A stretch of 64,000 bases of DNA. It comes from Pontibacter flavimaris (lineage in GTDB: Bacteria; Bacteroidota; Bacteroidia; Cytophagales; Hymenobacteraceae). Every line of letters starts with the position of its first letter. The stretch's first letter is position 1. The translations under genes and the position numbers were made by a program. The notes under the pieces were generated by a model. That model saw nothing but the letters and a program-made list of their open reading frames with translations. It was not told where the DNA came from and did no database searches. The stretch covers positions 62,001 to 126,000 of the forward strand of contig NZ_LVWA01000012.1 of assembly GCF_001907195.1 (NCBI RefSeq). The letters are read 5' to 3'. This document shows positions 34,798 to 43,115 of this stretch, piece after piece.

Positions 34798-36672
34798 ATG
34801 TTCGATACAGCTTTTAAACTGATGCTGCGCCGCCTGGGCCTGCTGCTGGTGCTCTACACGCTGCTGCGTCTGCTTTTCTTCGTGTTCAACTACTCTGAGT
34901 TTGCCGAGGCCGGCGCGGGGGAGCTGCTGTTTGCCTTTGTGCACGGCCTGCGCTTCGACCTGGCGGCCATACTTGCCGTGAACGGCCTGTTCATCCTGCT
35001 CTCGCTGCTGCCTATAGGAAACACGCTGCACCCCACTTACCAGCGCGTGCTCGAGTGGGTGTTTATACTTGGCAACGCCCCGTTTATCGCCCTGGCCATT
35101 GTGGATGTGGAGTTCTTTAAATTTATCGGGCGCCGCACCAGCAACGAATTACTCTCCATCACCGGCGATATTGCCAGCCAGTTGGTGCAGTTGCTGGGCT
35201 ATTACTGGTACCTGGCGCTAGGGTTTATACTTTTGGTAATCGGTTTGGCCAAAGCTTTCCCCAAAGCCCCTGCCCTGCCGGAGACGGCACCCAAGGTATG
35301 GCTGCGCAGTTTGCGCCTGGTGCTAGTGGCCGGGTTTGTGGTGCTGGGCATCCGGGGAGGCCTGCAACTGAAGCCGCTGCGCCCGAGCCATGCGTTTATA
35401 CAGGAGCCGGCCGCGCTGGGCCACCTCACCCTCAACAGCCCCTTCACCTTTATTAAAGGGATCGGCAAAACCACGCTCGAGGAGAAACAATACTTTCAAA
35501 CAGACGAGGAACTGCTGGCGGCACTGCAGTTCGATCCGCAAAAGTATGCCCGGCCGGAAGGGGCGCCGCTGAAAGAGAATGTGGTGATCATCATACTGGA
35601 AAGCTTCGCCGCAGAGTATGTGGGGGCGCTGAACAAGGGCCAGGGCTATACCCCGTTCCTGGACTCGCTAGCAAATGAGGGGGTCATGTTCCGGTATGCC
35701 TTCGCCAACGGGCGCAAATCCATCGAGTCGCTGCCCTCCATACTTGCCGGGGTTCCTTCCCTCATGCCGGAGCCCTTTATCACCTCCCCTTACCAGGCCA
35801 ACAAGCTCTACGGGTTGGGTACGCTGCTGCAGGAGGCCGGCTACCAAACGGCGATGTTCCATGGGGCGGCTAACGGCTCGATGGGCTTCAACAATTTTGC
35901 CGCCCGCGTGGGGGTGCAGGCATACTATGGACTGGATGAGTACCCGGGGGAGCTGCGCAAGCAGGATTTCGACGGGCAGTGGGGCATTTTTGACGAGCCA
36001 TACTTACAATATGTTTCGAGGGAGCTGACGGAATTTGAGCAGCCGTTTATGGCCACGCTTTTCACGCTGAGCTCACATCAGCCCTACACCATCCCCGACA
36101 AGTATAAAGGCCGATTTCCGAAGGGGGAGCTGGAGATACACGAGTCGATTGGCTATGCGGACCACGCGCTGCGGCAGTTCTTTAAAACGGCTTCGCAGCA
36201 GCCCTGGTACGAAAACACGCTGTTCATCCTTACCGCCGACCACACCCAGAAAAGTATAAACCCCGCCTATCAGAATGAGCTGGGCCATTTCCGGGTGCCG
36301 CTGCTGCTGTTCCATCCGGGTAAGGGGCTTAAAAGTATAAATCCTGCTAAAGTAGCCCAGCACGCCGATATCCAGGCCACGGTGATCGATTACCTGAACC
36401 TGCCAACCGACAAACTGCTGCCATTCGGGCAATCACTCTTAGATACCACAACTTCGGGGCGCGCCATACTTTTCAACGGTACGGCTAACCTGCTGGTAGA
36501 TCCAGAGGTGGTAACCGAGCTGAACCAGCAGGATGCGCTCCGGTTTTATACTTTCCCCGATCTCGCTCCCACGGCCTCCCCTGCCCCGCAGTCCGCGCAG
36601 CTGCTAAAGGCGCAGGTGCAGTATTTCAGGAATGGCATGGTGGGCAACAGGCTATACTTCTGGAAGGAGTGA
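34798..36672 (+). CDS. LtaS-like membrane sulfatase/phosphoglycerol transferase
   Basis: A 624-residue inner-membrane protein with four to five N-terminal transmembrane helices (about 10-190) and a large periplasmic alkaline-phosphatase-superfamily domain (about 260-590). Metal and active-site segments are NVVIIILESFAAEY, NGRKSIESLPS (a Ser where LtaS has the catalytic Thr), MFHGAANGSMGF and LTADHTQ. The family includes lipoteichoic acid synthase and phosphoethanolamine or phosphoglycerol transferases; in Gram-negatives the substrate is usually unknown. Seven exact AAGTATA/TATACTT words lie inside this coding region, several read as Ile-Leu (ATA-CTT) or Ser-Ile (AGT-ATA). Confidence 0.9.
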   Translation: MFDTAFKLMLRRLGLLLVLYTLLRLLFFVFNYSEFAEAGAGELLFAFVHGLRFDLAAILAVNGLFILLSLLPIGNTLHPTYQRVLEWVFILGNAPFIALAIVDVEFFKFIGRRTSNELLSITGDIASQLVQLLGYYWYLALGFILLVIGLAKAFPKAPALPETAPKVWLRSLRLVLVAGFVVLGIRGGLQLKPLRPSHAFIQEPAALGHLTLNSPFTFIKGIGKTTLEEKQYFQTDEELLAALQFDPQKYARPEGAPLKENVVIIILESFAAEYVGALNKGQGYTPFLDSLANEGVMFRYAFANGRKSIESLPSILAGVPSLMPEPFITSPYQANKLYGLGTLLQEAGYQTAMFHGAANGSMGFNNFAARVGVQAYYGLDEYPGELRKQDFDGQWGIFDEPYLQYVSRELTEFEQPFMATLFTLSSHQPYTIPDKYKGRFPKGELEIHESIGYADHALRQFFKTASQQPWYENTLFILTADHTQKSINPAYQNELGHFRVPLLLFHPGKGLKSINPAKVAQHADIQATVIDYLNLPTDKLLPFGQSLLDTTTSGRAILFNGTANLLVDPEVVTELNQQDALRFYTFPDLAPTASPAPQSAQLLKAQVQYFRNGMVGNRLYFWKE

Positions 36673-36686
36673 ATAATTTGAATTTT

Positions 36687-36937
36687 GAATGAGTGATTGA
36701 GTGGATGAGTGAATGTCTTTTTCATTTTCCGATCAGCGGGAGGAAACTCTTTAAAATTCGGGGTAGATTTTACCTCCACTTGCCATCCCTGGTGACTTCA
36801 GATAGAGCCTTTCTTCATTTATACTTTATAAAGGTATAAAGTGGCCAGAGGTCATCTCATGACGCACACTCGCCAGAGGCGAGCGAGGGCAGAGCACTTC
36901 AGTAGCCCTATTCACTCATTCACTCAATCACTCATTC
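36687..36937. repeat. Inverted pair of 8-bp-period arrays (GAATGAGT-like)
   Basis: The left array 36687-36714 has about 3.5 units of an 8-bp motif near GAATGAGT. The right array 36910-36937 is its reverse complement with one mismatch and overlaps the last two codons of the following minus-strand gene. The 195 bp between them hold no gene, but contain several AAGTATA-like words. Confidence 0.75.
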
Positions 36938-37381
36938 TAAATCATATCTTGGCACCTGGGCCAGCGGCTCAAACTTCCGGGTCTCGAAATCGACCTGCCA
37001 GCAGTAGTGCTGCAGGCCATTGGAGATGACGACATATTTTGCCTGTATCGTTTGGTTGTAGGTGGATACCTGCTTCACCACTTCCTGCGTAATAGGAACA
37101 TGGGCGGCTTTGCACTCGAGCAGCAGGTGCGGCTTTCCCTCCTGGTTGTAAACACAAAGGTCCGTGCGCTTCTGCAGCTTGTTGTATGTGGTACCGCGCT
37201 CAATGCTGATCAGGCTTTTAGGGTAGCCCAGCGAATGGATGAGGTAATGCACGAAATGCTGGCGCACCCACTCCTCCGGCGTCAACACCACGTTTTTGCG
37301 ACGAAGTATATCGAAAATCATGTAATTAGCACCTGATTTCGTAACTTTGTAATCAAAAGGAGGTAAATTGAGTGCATCCAT
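36932..37381 (-). CDS. HsdR N-terminal-like nuclease-fold protein
   Basis: A 149-residue protein consisting of a type I restriction enzyme R-subunit N-terminal domain (HSDR_N_2). The PD-(D/E)xK-type active-site elements are visible: ERGTTYNKLQKRTDLCVY with the Asp, then LLLECKAAHVPI with the ExK pair, followed by Gln-rich helix VVKQVSTYNQ. No other restriction-modification gene lies nearby and the protein is only the nuclease domain. It is a widely conserved stand-alone protein in Bacteroidota rather than a remnant of a restriction system. Substrate and role are unknown. Confidence 0.87.
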   Translation of the reverse strand: MDALNLPPFDYKVTKSGANYMIFDILRRKNVVLTPEEWVRQHFVHYLIHSLGYPKSLISIERGTTYNKLQKRTDLCVYNQEGKPHLLLECKAAHVPITQEVVKQVSTYNQTIQAKYVVISNGLQHYCWQVDFETRKFEPLAQVPRYDLE

Positions 37382-37471
37382 GCTGCAATTTAGCCATTTT
37401 TCCCACGCTATCCGCCCCAGTAGCCCCTGCTGCCAAGGCGGTTTTTTTGTACCTAACTAATCACTAAACCC

Positions 37472-38245
37472 ATGAAATCCAAAGAGGAAATCGTATCCGA
37501 CTGGCTGCCCCGCTACACCGGTGTGCCGCTCGATGAGTTTGGGGAGTACATTCTGCTCACCAACTTTATAAACTACGTGCGCATGTTCGCCGACCGCTTC
37601 GGCGCCGAGATAAAAGGCCTGGACAAGCCGATGCAGACGGCCACGGCCAACAACATCACCATCATCAACTTTGGCATGGGCAGCGCCATGGCCGCCACCG
37701 TGATGGACCTGCTGTCTGCCATCAAGCCCAAAGCGGCCCTGTTCCTGGGTAAGTGCGGCGGCCTGAAAAGAAAGACGCAGATCGGCGACCTTATACTCCC
37801 GATCGCGGCCATCCGCGGCGAGGGTACTTCCGACGATTACCTGCCACCGGAGATCCCGGCCCTGCCTTCGTTCCGCCTGCAGCGCGCCGTTTCTTCCATG
37901 ATCAAGAAGCACGAGATGGACTATTGGACCGGCACGGTATACACGACCAACCGCCGCGTGTGGGAGCACGACGATGACTTTAAGGATTACCTGCGCCAGA
38001 TCCGCGCCATGGGCATCGACATGGAAACGGCCACGATCTTCACCGTGGGCTTTATTAACGAAATCCCCCACGGCGCCCTTTTGCTGGTATCCGATAATCC
38101 CATGATTCCGGAGGGTGTGAAGACATCGGAAAGCGACAAGCTAGTTACCACCAACTATGTGGAGAAGCACCTGAGCATTGGGATAGACTCGCTGCTGGAG
38201 CTCATCAACTCCGGGGAATCCGTTAAACACATGCGATTCGAATAA
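37472..38245 (+). CDS. amn: AMP nucleosidase
   Basis: A 257-residue enzyme that hydrolyses AMP to adenine and ribose-5-phosphate, of the short Bacteroidota-type AMP nucleosidase group in the nucleoside phosphorylase superfamily. Diagnostic segments are INFGMGSAMAATVMDLL, ALFLGKCGGLKRKTQIGDLILPIAAIRGEGTSD (outlined; residues about 90-122) and the active-site GIDMETATIF. The E. coli Amn N-terminal regulatory domain is absent, explaining the shorter length. The amidohydrolase gene begins 8 bp downstream, so the two probably form an operon. Confidence 0.92.
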   Translation: MKSKEEIVSDWLPRYTGVPLDEFGEYILLTNFINYVRMFADRFGAEIKGLDKPMQTATANNITIINFGMGSAMAATVMDLLSAIKPKAALFLGKCGGLKRKTQIGDLILPIAAIRGEGTSDDYLPPEIPALPSFRLQRAVSSMIKKHEMDYWTGTVYTTNRRVWEHDDDFKDYLRQIRAMGIDMETATIFTVGFINEIPHGALLLVSDNPMIPEGVKTSESDKLVTTNYVEKHLSIGIDSLLELINSGESVKHMRFE

Positions 38246-38253
38246 ACCATACT

Positions 38254-39915
38254 ATGACAAAACACCTACGCACCCTTTCCGCCGCCCTGCTGCTGGGCGG
38301 CACACTGCTGGGCAGCTGCACCAGCACCCAGACAGGCTCCGAGGCAGCCGACCTGGTCGTATACAACGGCAACGTGTATACGGTGAACGAGAACTTCGAT
38401 AAGGCTGAGGCCTTTGCCGTGAAAGACGGTAAGATCCTGGCGGTGGGCACTTCGGAGGAAATCCGCGGCATGTATACCGCCGCCGAGGAGCTTGACGCCG
38501 AGGGAAAGACCATCTACCCGGGCTTCATCGACGCCCACGCCCACTTTTACAGCTATGGCCTATCGCTGCAATCGGCTGATCTGGTAGGTACGGAGTCGTT
38601 TGAGGAAGTGGTGCAGAAGGTGACGGAGCAGCGCGAGAAGTTCCCGGCCGCAGAGTGGATCATCGGCCGCGGCTGGGACCAGAATGACTGGCCTGTGAAG
38701 GAATTCCCGACCAAGGACACGCTGGACCTGCTCTTCCCCGACACGCCGGTGCTGCTGACCCGCATCGACGGGCATGCGGCCCTGGCCAACCAGAAAGCGC
38801 TGGATTTGGCCGGTGTTACACCGCAAACCAAAATGGTAGGTGGCCTGGTAGAGGTTGAAAACGGCAAGATGACCGGCATCCTGGTGGATAACGCCATTGA
38901 TCGCGTATCATCGAAGATCCCGGCCCCAACGGAAGAGGAAAGCCGCGAGGCCCTGAAAATTGCGGAGGCCAACACCTTTGCCGTGGGTCTGACTACCGTG
39001 GATGATGCCGGCCTGGATAAAGCAACGGTGGACCTGATCGACGACATGCACCAGAAAGGTGAGCTGCAGATGCGCGTGTACGCCATGCTAACCCCATCCC
39101 AGGAGAACCAGGACCACTACTTTAAGAACGGCCCCTACAAAACCGACCGGCTGAACGTGCGCTCCTTCAAGATCTATTCCGACGGCGCGCTGGGTTCGAG
39201 GGGAGCCAGTTTGCTGAAGCCTTACGCCGACAAGCACAACCATTACGGCTTCTTGCTGGCCTCGGAGCAGGAGTTCTGCGACATCGCCGCCAAGCTGAAC
39301 GAGCACGGCTTTCAGATGAACACACATGCCATCGGCGACTCTGCCAACCGCCTGCTGCTGGATATCTATGGTGAAGTGCTGGGTGGCGAGAACGATAAAC
39401 GCTGGCGCATTGAGCACTCGCAGATCATCAACCCTGGCGACATGGCCAAGTTTGGCAAGTATAACATCATCCCATCGGTGCAGCCAACGCACGCCACCTC
39501 GGATATGTACTGGGCCGGTGACAGGCTGGGCAAGGAGCGCATCAAACACGCTTATCCGTTTAAGGAGCTGTTAGACCAAAACGGATACCTGGCGCTTGGC
39601 ACCGATTTCCCGGTTGAAAGTATAAACCCGTTCTATACGTTTCACTCGGCCGTAGCCAGGCAGGATGCCAAGAGCTGGCCGGAAGGAGGCTTCCAGATGG
39701 AGAACGCCCTGAGCCGCGAAGAAGCCCTGCGCGGCATGACGATCTGGGCAGCCAAATCAAACTTTGAGGAACTGGAAAAAGGAAGTATAGAGCCCGGTAA
39801 ATTTGCCGATTTTATACTTGTAGACCGCGACCTGATGACCGTAGAGCCAACGCAAATCCGCGACACGCAGGTGCTGCGCACATACCTGAATGGCAAATTG
39901 GTTTTTAAAAAGTAA
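38254..39915 (+). CDS. Amidohydrolase lipoprotein (YtcJ type)
   Basis: A 553-residue exported metal-dependent hydrolase. The signal peptide ends in a lipobox (LLGSC, Cys about residue 22), so the protein is membrane-anchored outside the cytoplasm. The amidohydrolase-3 fold shows the HxH metal motif in FIDAHAHFYSYG, later His residues in MNTHAIGD and RIEHSQ, and the final GTDFPVE metal Asp. The substrate is unknown. It follows amn by 8 bp, but a lipoprotein and a cytosolic purine enzyme are unlikely to share a substrate. Confidence 0.9.
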   Translation: MTKHLRTLSAALLLGGTLLGSCTSTQTGSEAADLVVYNGNVYTVNENFDKAEAFAVKDGKILAVGTSEEIRGMYTAAEELDAEGKTIYPGFIDAHAHFYSYGLSLQSADLVGTESFEEVVQKVTEQREKFPAAEWIIGRGWDQNDWPVKEFPTKDTLDLLFPDTPVLLTRIDGHAALANQKALDLAGVTPQTKMVGGLVEVENGKMTGILVDNAIDRVSSKIPAPTEEESREALKIAEANTFAVGLTTVDDAGLDKATVDLIDDMHQKGELQMRVYAMLTPSQENQDHYFKNGPYKTDRLNVRSFKIYSDGALGSRGASLLKPYADKHNHYGFLLASEQEFCDIAAKLNEHGFQMNTHAIGDSANRLLLDIYGEVLGGENDKRWRIEHSQIINPGDMAKFGKYNIIPSVQPTHATSDMYWAGDRLGKERIKHAYPFKELLDQNGYLALGTDFPVESINPFYTFHSAVARQDAKSWPEGGFQMENALSREEALRGMTIWAAKSNFEELEKGSIEPGKFADFILVDRDLMTVEPTQIRDTQVLRTYLNGKLVFKK

Positions 39916-39919
39916 GCCT

Positions 39920-39964
39920 GTTGAGTTAGAGATTTAGAGAGTCAGAAAGTTTGGGAGTTGGAGC
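39920..39964. repeat. 8-bp-period tract (GAGTTAGA-like)
   Basis: Five degenerate 8-bp units resembling GAGTTAGA follow directly after the amidohydrolase stop codon. Confidence 0.65.
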
Positions 39965-40083
39965 ATACTCGCTCTTTAAAAATGAAAGTCCGTTGGGGTT
40001 TATACTTCAGCGGATTTTTTGTTTGGTGGAGCAAGTATAAGTAAGGCTTAAGTAAAAGTCTATCTCAAGTATAAACGGCAAGT

Positions 40084-40142
40084 ATAGCTCAGGAATAGAT
40101 GTATAAACAGAGAAACTGTTTATACATCTATTCCTGAGCTAT
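40084..40142. terminator. 59-nt perfect hairpin, 27-bp stem
   Basis: Arms 40084-40110 and 40116-40142 are perfectly complementary around the loop AGAAA. It lies between convergent genes, so a terminator role is likely, though the T run is not immediate. The outer end borders an AAGTATA word. Confidence 0.7.
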
Positions 40143-40218
40143 GACGATTTATACTTTAAAGTCTTTTGTCCTTTTTTTAATGCTCCTTTGTCTGGCTACT
40201 AAAGTATAAGTATAAAAT

Positions 40219-41553
40219 CTACTGATTGCCGCTGATGGCATGGGCACTTTCCGGCTGAGCCTCCCGAAGCTTATTACTGCGCATCAGGAACAGGAAGAGC
40301 AGCCCCAGCGCAAAGAAGGTGATCAGCGCCAGGATGCTGTTGCGCATGGAGCCGGTCAGCTGCGTGATCAGGCCGTATGCCAGCGTACCCAGTACAATGG
40401 AGACCTTCTCGGTCACATCATAAAAGCTGAAGTAAGAGGCGTGGTCTTTGGTGCTGGCCGGTATCAGCTTGGAGTAGGTAGAGCGCGACAGCGACTGAAT
40501 ACCCCCCATCACGGAGCCCACCACAGCCGCCAGCGCATAGAACTGAAGCTGCCCGTGCGTAAAGTATGCGCCGATGCAAATGCCAATCCATATGCCTACC
40601 GCCACGATCAGCGCCTGCACGTTGCCATACTTTTCCGACAGCCTGGCAAAGGCATGGGCCCCGGCAATAGCCACCAATTGTATGATTAGGATGGTAATGA
40701 TGAGCACATCACTTGGCAGCCGCAGCTCCACCTCCCCGAAGATAGCCGCCAGGTACATCACCGTCTGCACGCCCATGTTGTAGAAAAAGTAAGCCAGCAA
40801 GAATCGCTTCAGCAGCGGCAGGTCTCTTACCTGGTCCAGCACCTTCTTCAGCTCCTTAAAGCCATTCAGGATCCAGCTGCCTTTTGGTTTGCGCTGGTAC
40901 ACGTTTCCCGGCAGGTGGTAGAAAGTATATTGCGCAAAGCCCAGCCACCAGATACCCGTGCTCAGGAAGGCGATACGCGGCGGCAGTGAAGTATTATCAG
41001 CCGCTATACTAAACCATTGCGGCTGCATGATCATGGCCAGATTAAAAATCAGCAGGATTACGCTGCCGATGTACCCCATTGAGAAGCCTCGCGCACTCAG
41101 GCGGTCGTACCGGTCCTCAGTGGCGATCTCCGGCAGGTATGCATTATAGAACACGATACTCCCGCTAAAGCCAATGGTAGCCAGCACGAAAAGTATAACC
41201 GAAAGCGTAAACGTCTCGGCAGTGAAGAAGTATAAACCCGCGCAGGAAAGCGAGCCCAGGTAGCAGAACAGCTGCAGGAACAGCTTCTTGCGGCCACTGT
41301 AGTCGGCAATGGCGGTAAGGAAGGGGCTGAGGAAGGCGATGATTAGGAAGGCAGCCGAGATGGCATAGGTAAACAACACCGCGCTATCCAGCTCAAACCC
41401 CAGGAAATTAACCACGGAAGTTCCGTCTGGCCTCCTGGCCACCGCACTGAAGTATATAGGAAAAATAGTGGAAGTGATGACCAGTGAGTAGACCGAGTTG
41501 GCCCAGTCGTAGAAGCACCAGGCCCGGGTAACGGTGGGGTTATTTTTCTCCAT
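40219..41553 (-). CDS. MFS transporter, UMF1/Atg22-like
   Basis: A 444-residue inner-membrane protein with about 12 transmembrane helices of the UMF1 (vacuole effluxer Atg22-like) branch of the major facilitator superfamily. The N terminus AWCFYDWANSVYSLVITSTIFP is diagnostic, and MGGIQSLSRSTYSKLIP in the C-terminal half is the second conserved block. The eukaryotic relative exports amino acids from vacuoles; the bacterial substrate is not known. It appears monocistronic: the next minus-strand gene upstream ends 58 bp before its start. Confidence 0.92.
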   Translation of the reverse strand: MEKNNPTVTRAWCFYDWANSVYSLVITSTIFPIYFSAVARRPDGTSVVNFLGFELDSAVLFTYAISAAFLIIAFLSPFLTAIADYSGRKKLFLQLFCYLGSLSCAGLYFFTAETFTLSVILFVLATIGFSGSIVFYNAYLPEIATEDRYDRLSARGFSMGYIGSVILLIFNLAMIMQPQWFSIAADNTSLPPRIAFLSTGIWWLGFAQYTFYHLPGNVYQRKPKGSWILNGFKELKKVLDQVRDLPLLKRFLLAYFFYNMGVQTVMYLAAIFGEVELRLPSDVLIITILIIQLVAIAGAHAFARLSEKYGNVQALIVAVGIWIGICIGAYFTHGQLQFYALAAVVGSVMGGIQSLSRSTYSKLIPASTKDHASYFSFYDVTEKVSIVLGTLAYGLITQLTGSMRNSILALITFFALGLLFLFLMRSNKLREAQPESAHAISGNQ

Positions 41554-41611
41554 CCCGAAAAGTACTAAAAATAACCCTTACCAGCATAGGCCTCGTACCG
41601 GCAAGACCGGC

Positions 41612-43102
41612 TTACCACCGCCCCTGCTGCCCCAGCAGCTGCAACACGTGCTCCCACAAGTGCTCATAGGGCACGATCTCCACCTCCGTGAAGGCGTCGC
41701 CGGGAAGGGGCGTGGCCTGCAGCTTCTCCAGCAGCACCTGTCCCTGCTCCCTGGCCTCCCGTGCGTTTTGCCTGGTCAGGGCCAGCAGCAGCAGGCGCAT
41801 GAACAGGCGCGGGCGCTCGGCTTTTTCCCCTCTTAGGTACTTCTGCGTATATTTGCGCACCCGCTCGGCCTGCACCTCCAGGTCATCCAGCGCTCCCTCC
41901 GAGAGCTTCTCCAGCACGTCCAGCACCAGCAGCGCCAGGTTAAAGCCGGATTTGTCATTAGGAAGAATAAGGAGCTTAGCGGTAATCTCAAATGACAGGG
42001 CCTGCCGCCGCTCCCCCACCACTTGCTCTTCCAGAAACACAAAATAACGCCTATACAGCTCCCAACGTTCAATGCTGCTATCACTCAGCTTTCTAAGATG
42101 TTCGCCCTCAATAACATCTTTGAGCAGGTTTTCTGCCAGCTGGTATTGCTGATCATGTATCGCCAACAAAACGTAGTTCTCCATGAACCCGAACCAGTTT
42201 GCCGTATACTTTTCAAAGAGCTTGATATTCTTTTCAGCCAGTTCAAGCCCTCTTTCATACTGACGGCTTTGCAGCAAGGCGTATACTTCAATAAAGGCAT
42301 TAAATTTTCTGTTATACCAACTGGTATTCACTTTCTTTTCTTTAACTAACCTCTCTGTAGTCGCAATAGCATTAACAACTTCAACATATTCTCCCTGTTG
42401 CTCCAGGTAAGCTATCTGAAGAATATGTCTCCAGAAAAAAATTTTAGAAGATTTTGATACCTTCCACAACTCCCACATTCGAGCCAAAGCAGCGGGGAAA
42501 TCCTGCAAAACACTTAGCTTCTCTGAAGTTACTACTTTCAGTCCTCCTAACATTTTTTCATACAACCAGAACCCCTCGCGTTCAGAAACTTGCACTTCAT
42601 AACATGCCAGTAATTCTTCCCTCCTTTTATCAAGTTCTCTTTTCTTCGATAGGTCCCTGTTAATACTGCATATCATTTCAAGGGCCAGTACCTTTATCTC
42701 ATTATTTTCATACTTTGTTGCTAACACCATCGCTTGTTCTAGTACCTTCAAGGCAAGCTTAAGTTCAGAGCTAATCAACAGCGCCTGAGCCTCTGTTAGT
42801 AAGGAGAGACAGGTGTAATTCACCTTATTTGCACTGTAAAAGGCGTCAGGAGCGAAATCAAGAAAATATAAATGGTTGTAGAGCTTCCTCCGGAAGCGTG
42901 ACTTCAGCATCCGATAACTGCCAGTAAGTTTTTCGCTCCCATAGAGGACCTTAGCAACAGCCTCATCAGAATCGACAGAATTATTCTTTAGCAGATGAAA
43001 AAGCTTGTATTCCAGTGTAGATTCATCCTGAAAATTAATTAATGGGGAGGATGCGGATGCGTTCTTATCAATTATCTTGACAAGTCTCTGTAATTCCTTC
43101 AT
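41612..43102 (-). CDS. TPR-like helical protein, paralogue 1
   Basis: A 496-residue all-alpha cytosolic protein without signal peptide. No named family is recognised. It consists of repeated helix pairs resembling tetratricopeptide repeats (for example QYERGLELAEKNIKLFEKY and QYQLAENLLKDVIEG, about residues 270-340). It ends with a conserved block LPGDAFTEVEIVPYEHLWEH. The upstream gene encodes a paralogue with the same layout and the same C-terminal block; the gap is 13 bp, so they form an operon. The N-terminal two thirds are AT-rich, while the last 130 codons are GC-rich like the core genome. Similar large helical proteins in other bacteria are peptide receptors or scaffolds, but no function is assigned. 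Confidence 0.82.
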   Translation of the reverse strand: MKELQRLVKIIDKNASASSPLINFQDESTLEYKLFHLLKNNSVDSDEAVAKVLYGSEKLTGSYRMLKSRFRRKLYNHLYFLDFAPDAFYSANKVNYTCLSLLTEAQALLISSELKLALKVLEQAMVLATKYENNEIKVLALEMICSINRDLSKKRELDKRREELLACYEVQVSEREGFWLYEKMLGGLKVVTSEKLSVLQDFPAALARMWELWKVSKSSKIFFWRHILQIAYLEQQGEYVEVVNAIATTERLVKEKKVNTSWYNRKFNAFIEVYALLQSRQYERGLELAEKNIKLFEKYTANWFGFMENYVLLAIHDQQYQLAENLLKDVIEGEHLRKLSDSSIERWELYRRYFVFLEEQVVGERRQALSFEITAKLLILPNDKSGFNLALLVLDVLEKLSEGALDDLEVQAERVRKYTQKYLRGEKAERPRLFMRLLLLALTRQNAREAREQGQVLLEKLQATPLPGDAFTEVEIVPYEHLWEHVLQLLGQQGRW

Positions 43103-43115
43103 GAAAGTAGAGATT

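Larger units (their letters stand above)
39916..40218. other. 303-bp convergent intergenic region with repeats and hairpins
   Basis: It holds an 8-bp-period tract (39920-39964), a weak terminator-like hairpin near 39985-40020 (GTCCG...CGGAT then T run), several AAGTATA words, and the perfect long hairpin at 40084-40142. No gene is seen. Confidence 0.65.

Noticed and set aside
2974..37381. A restriction system formed by the DUF559 and HsdR-N-like proteins and DUF4268
   Set aside because: They are far apart, each alone, and no methyltransferase or specificity subunit is present anywhere in the window.
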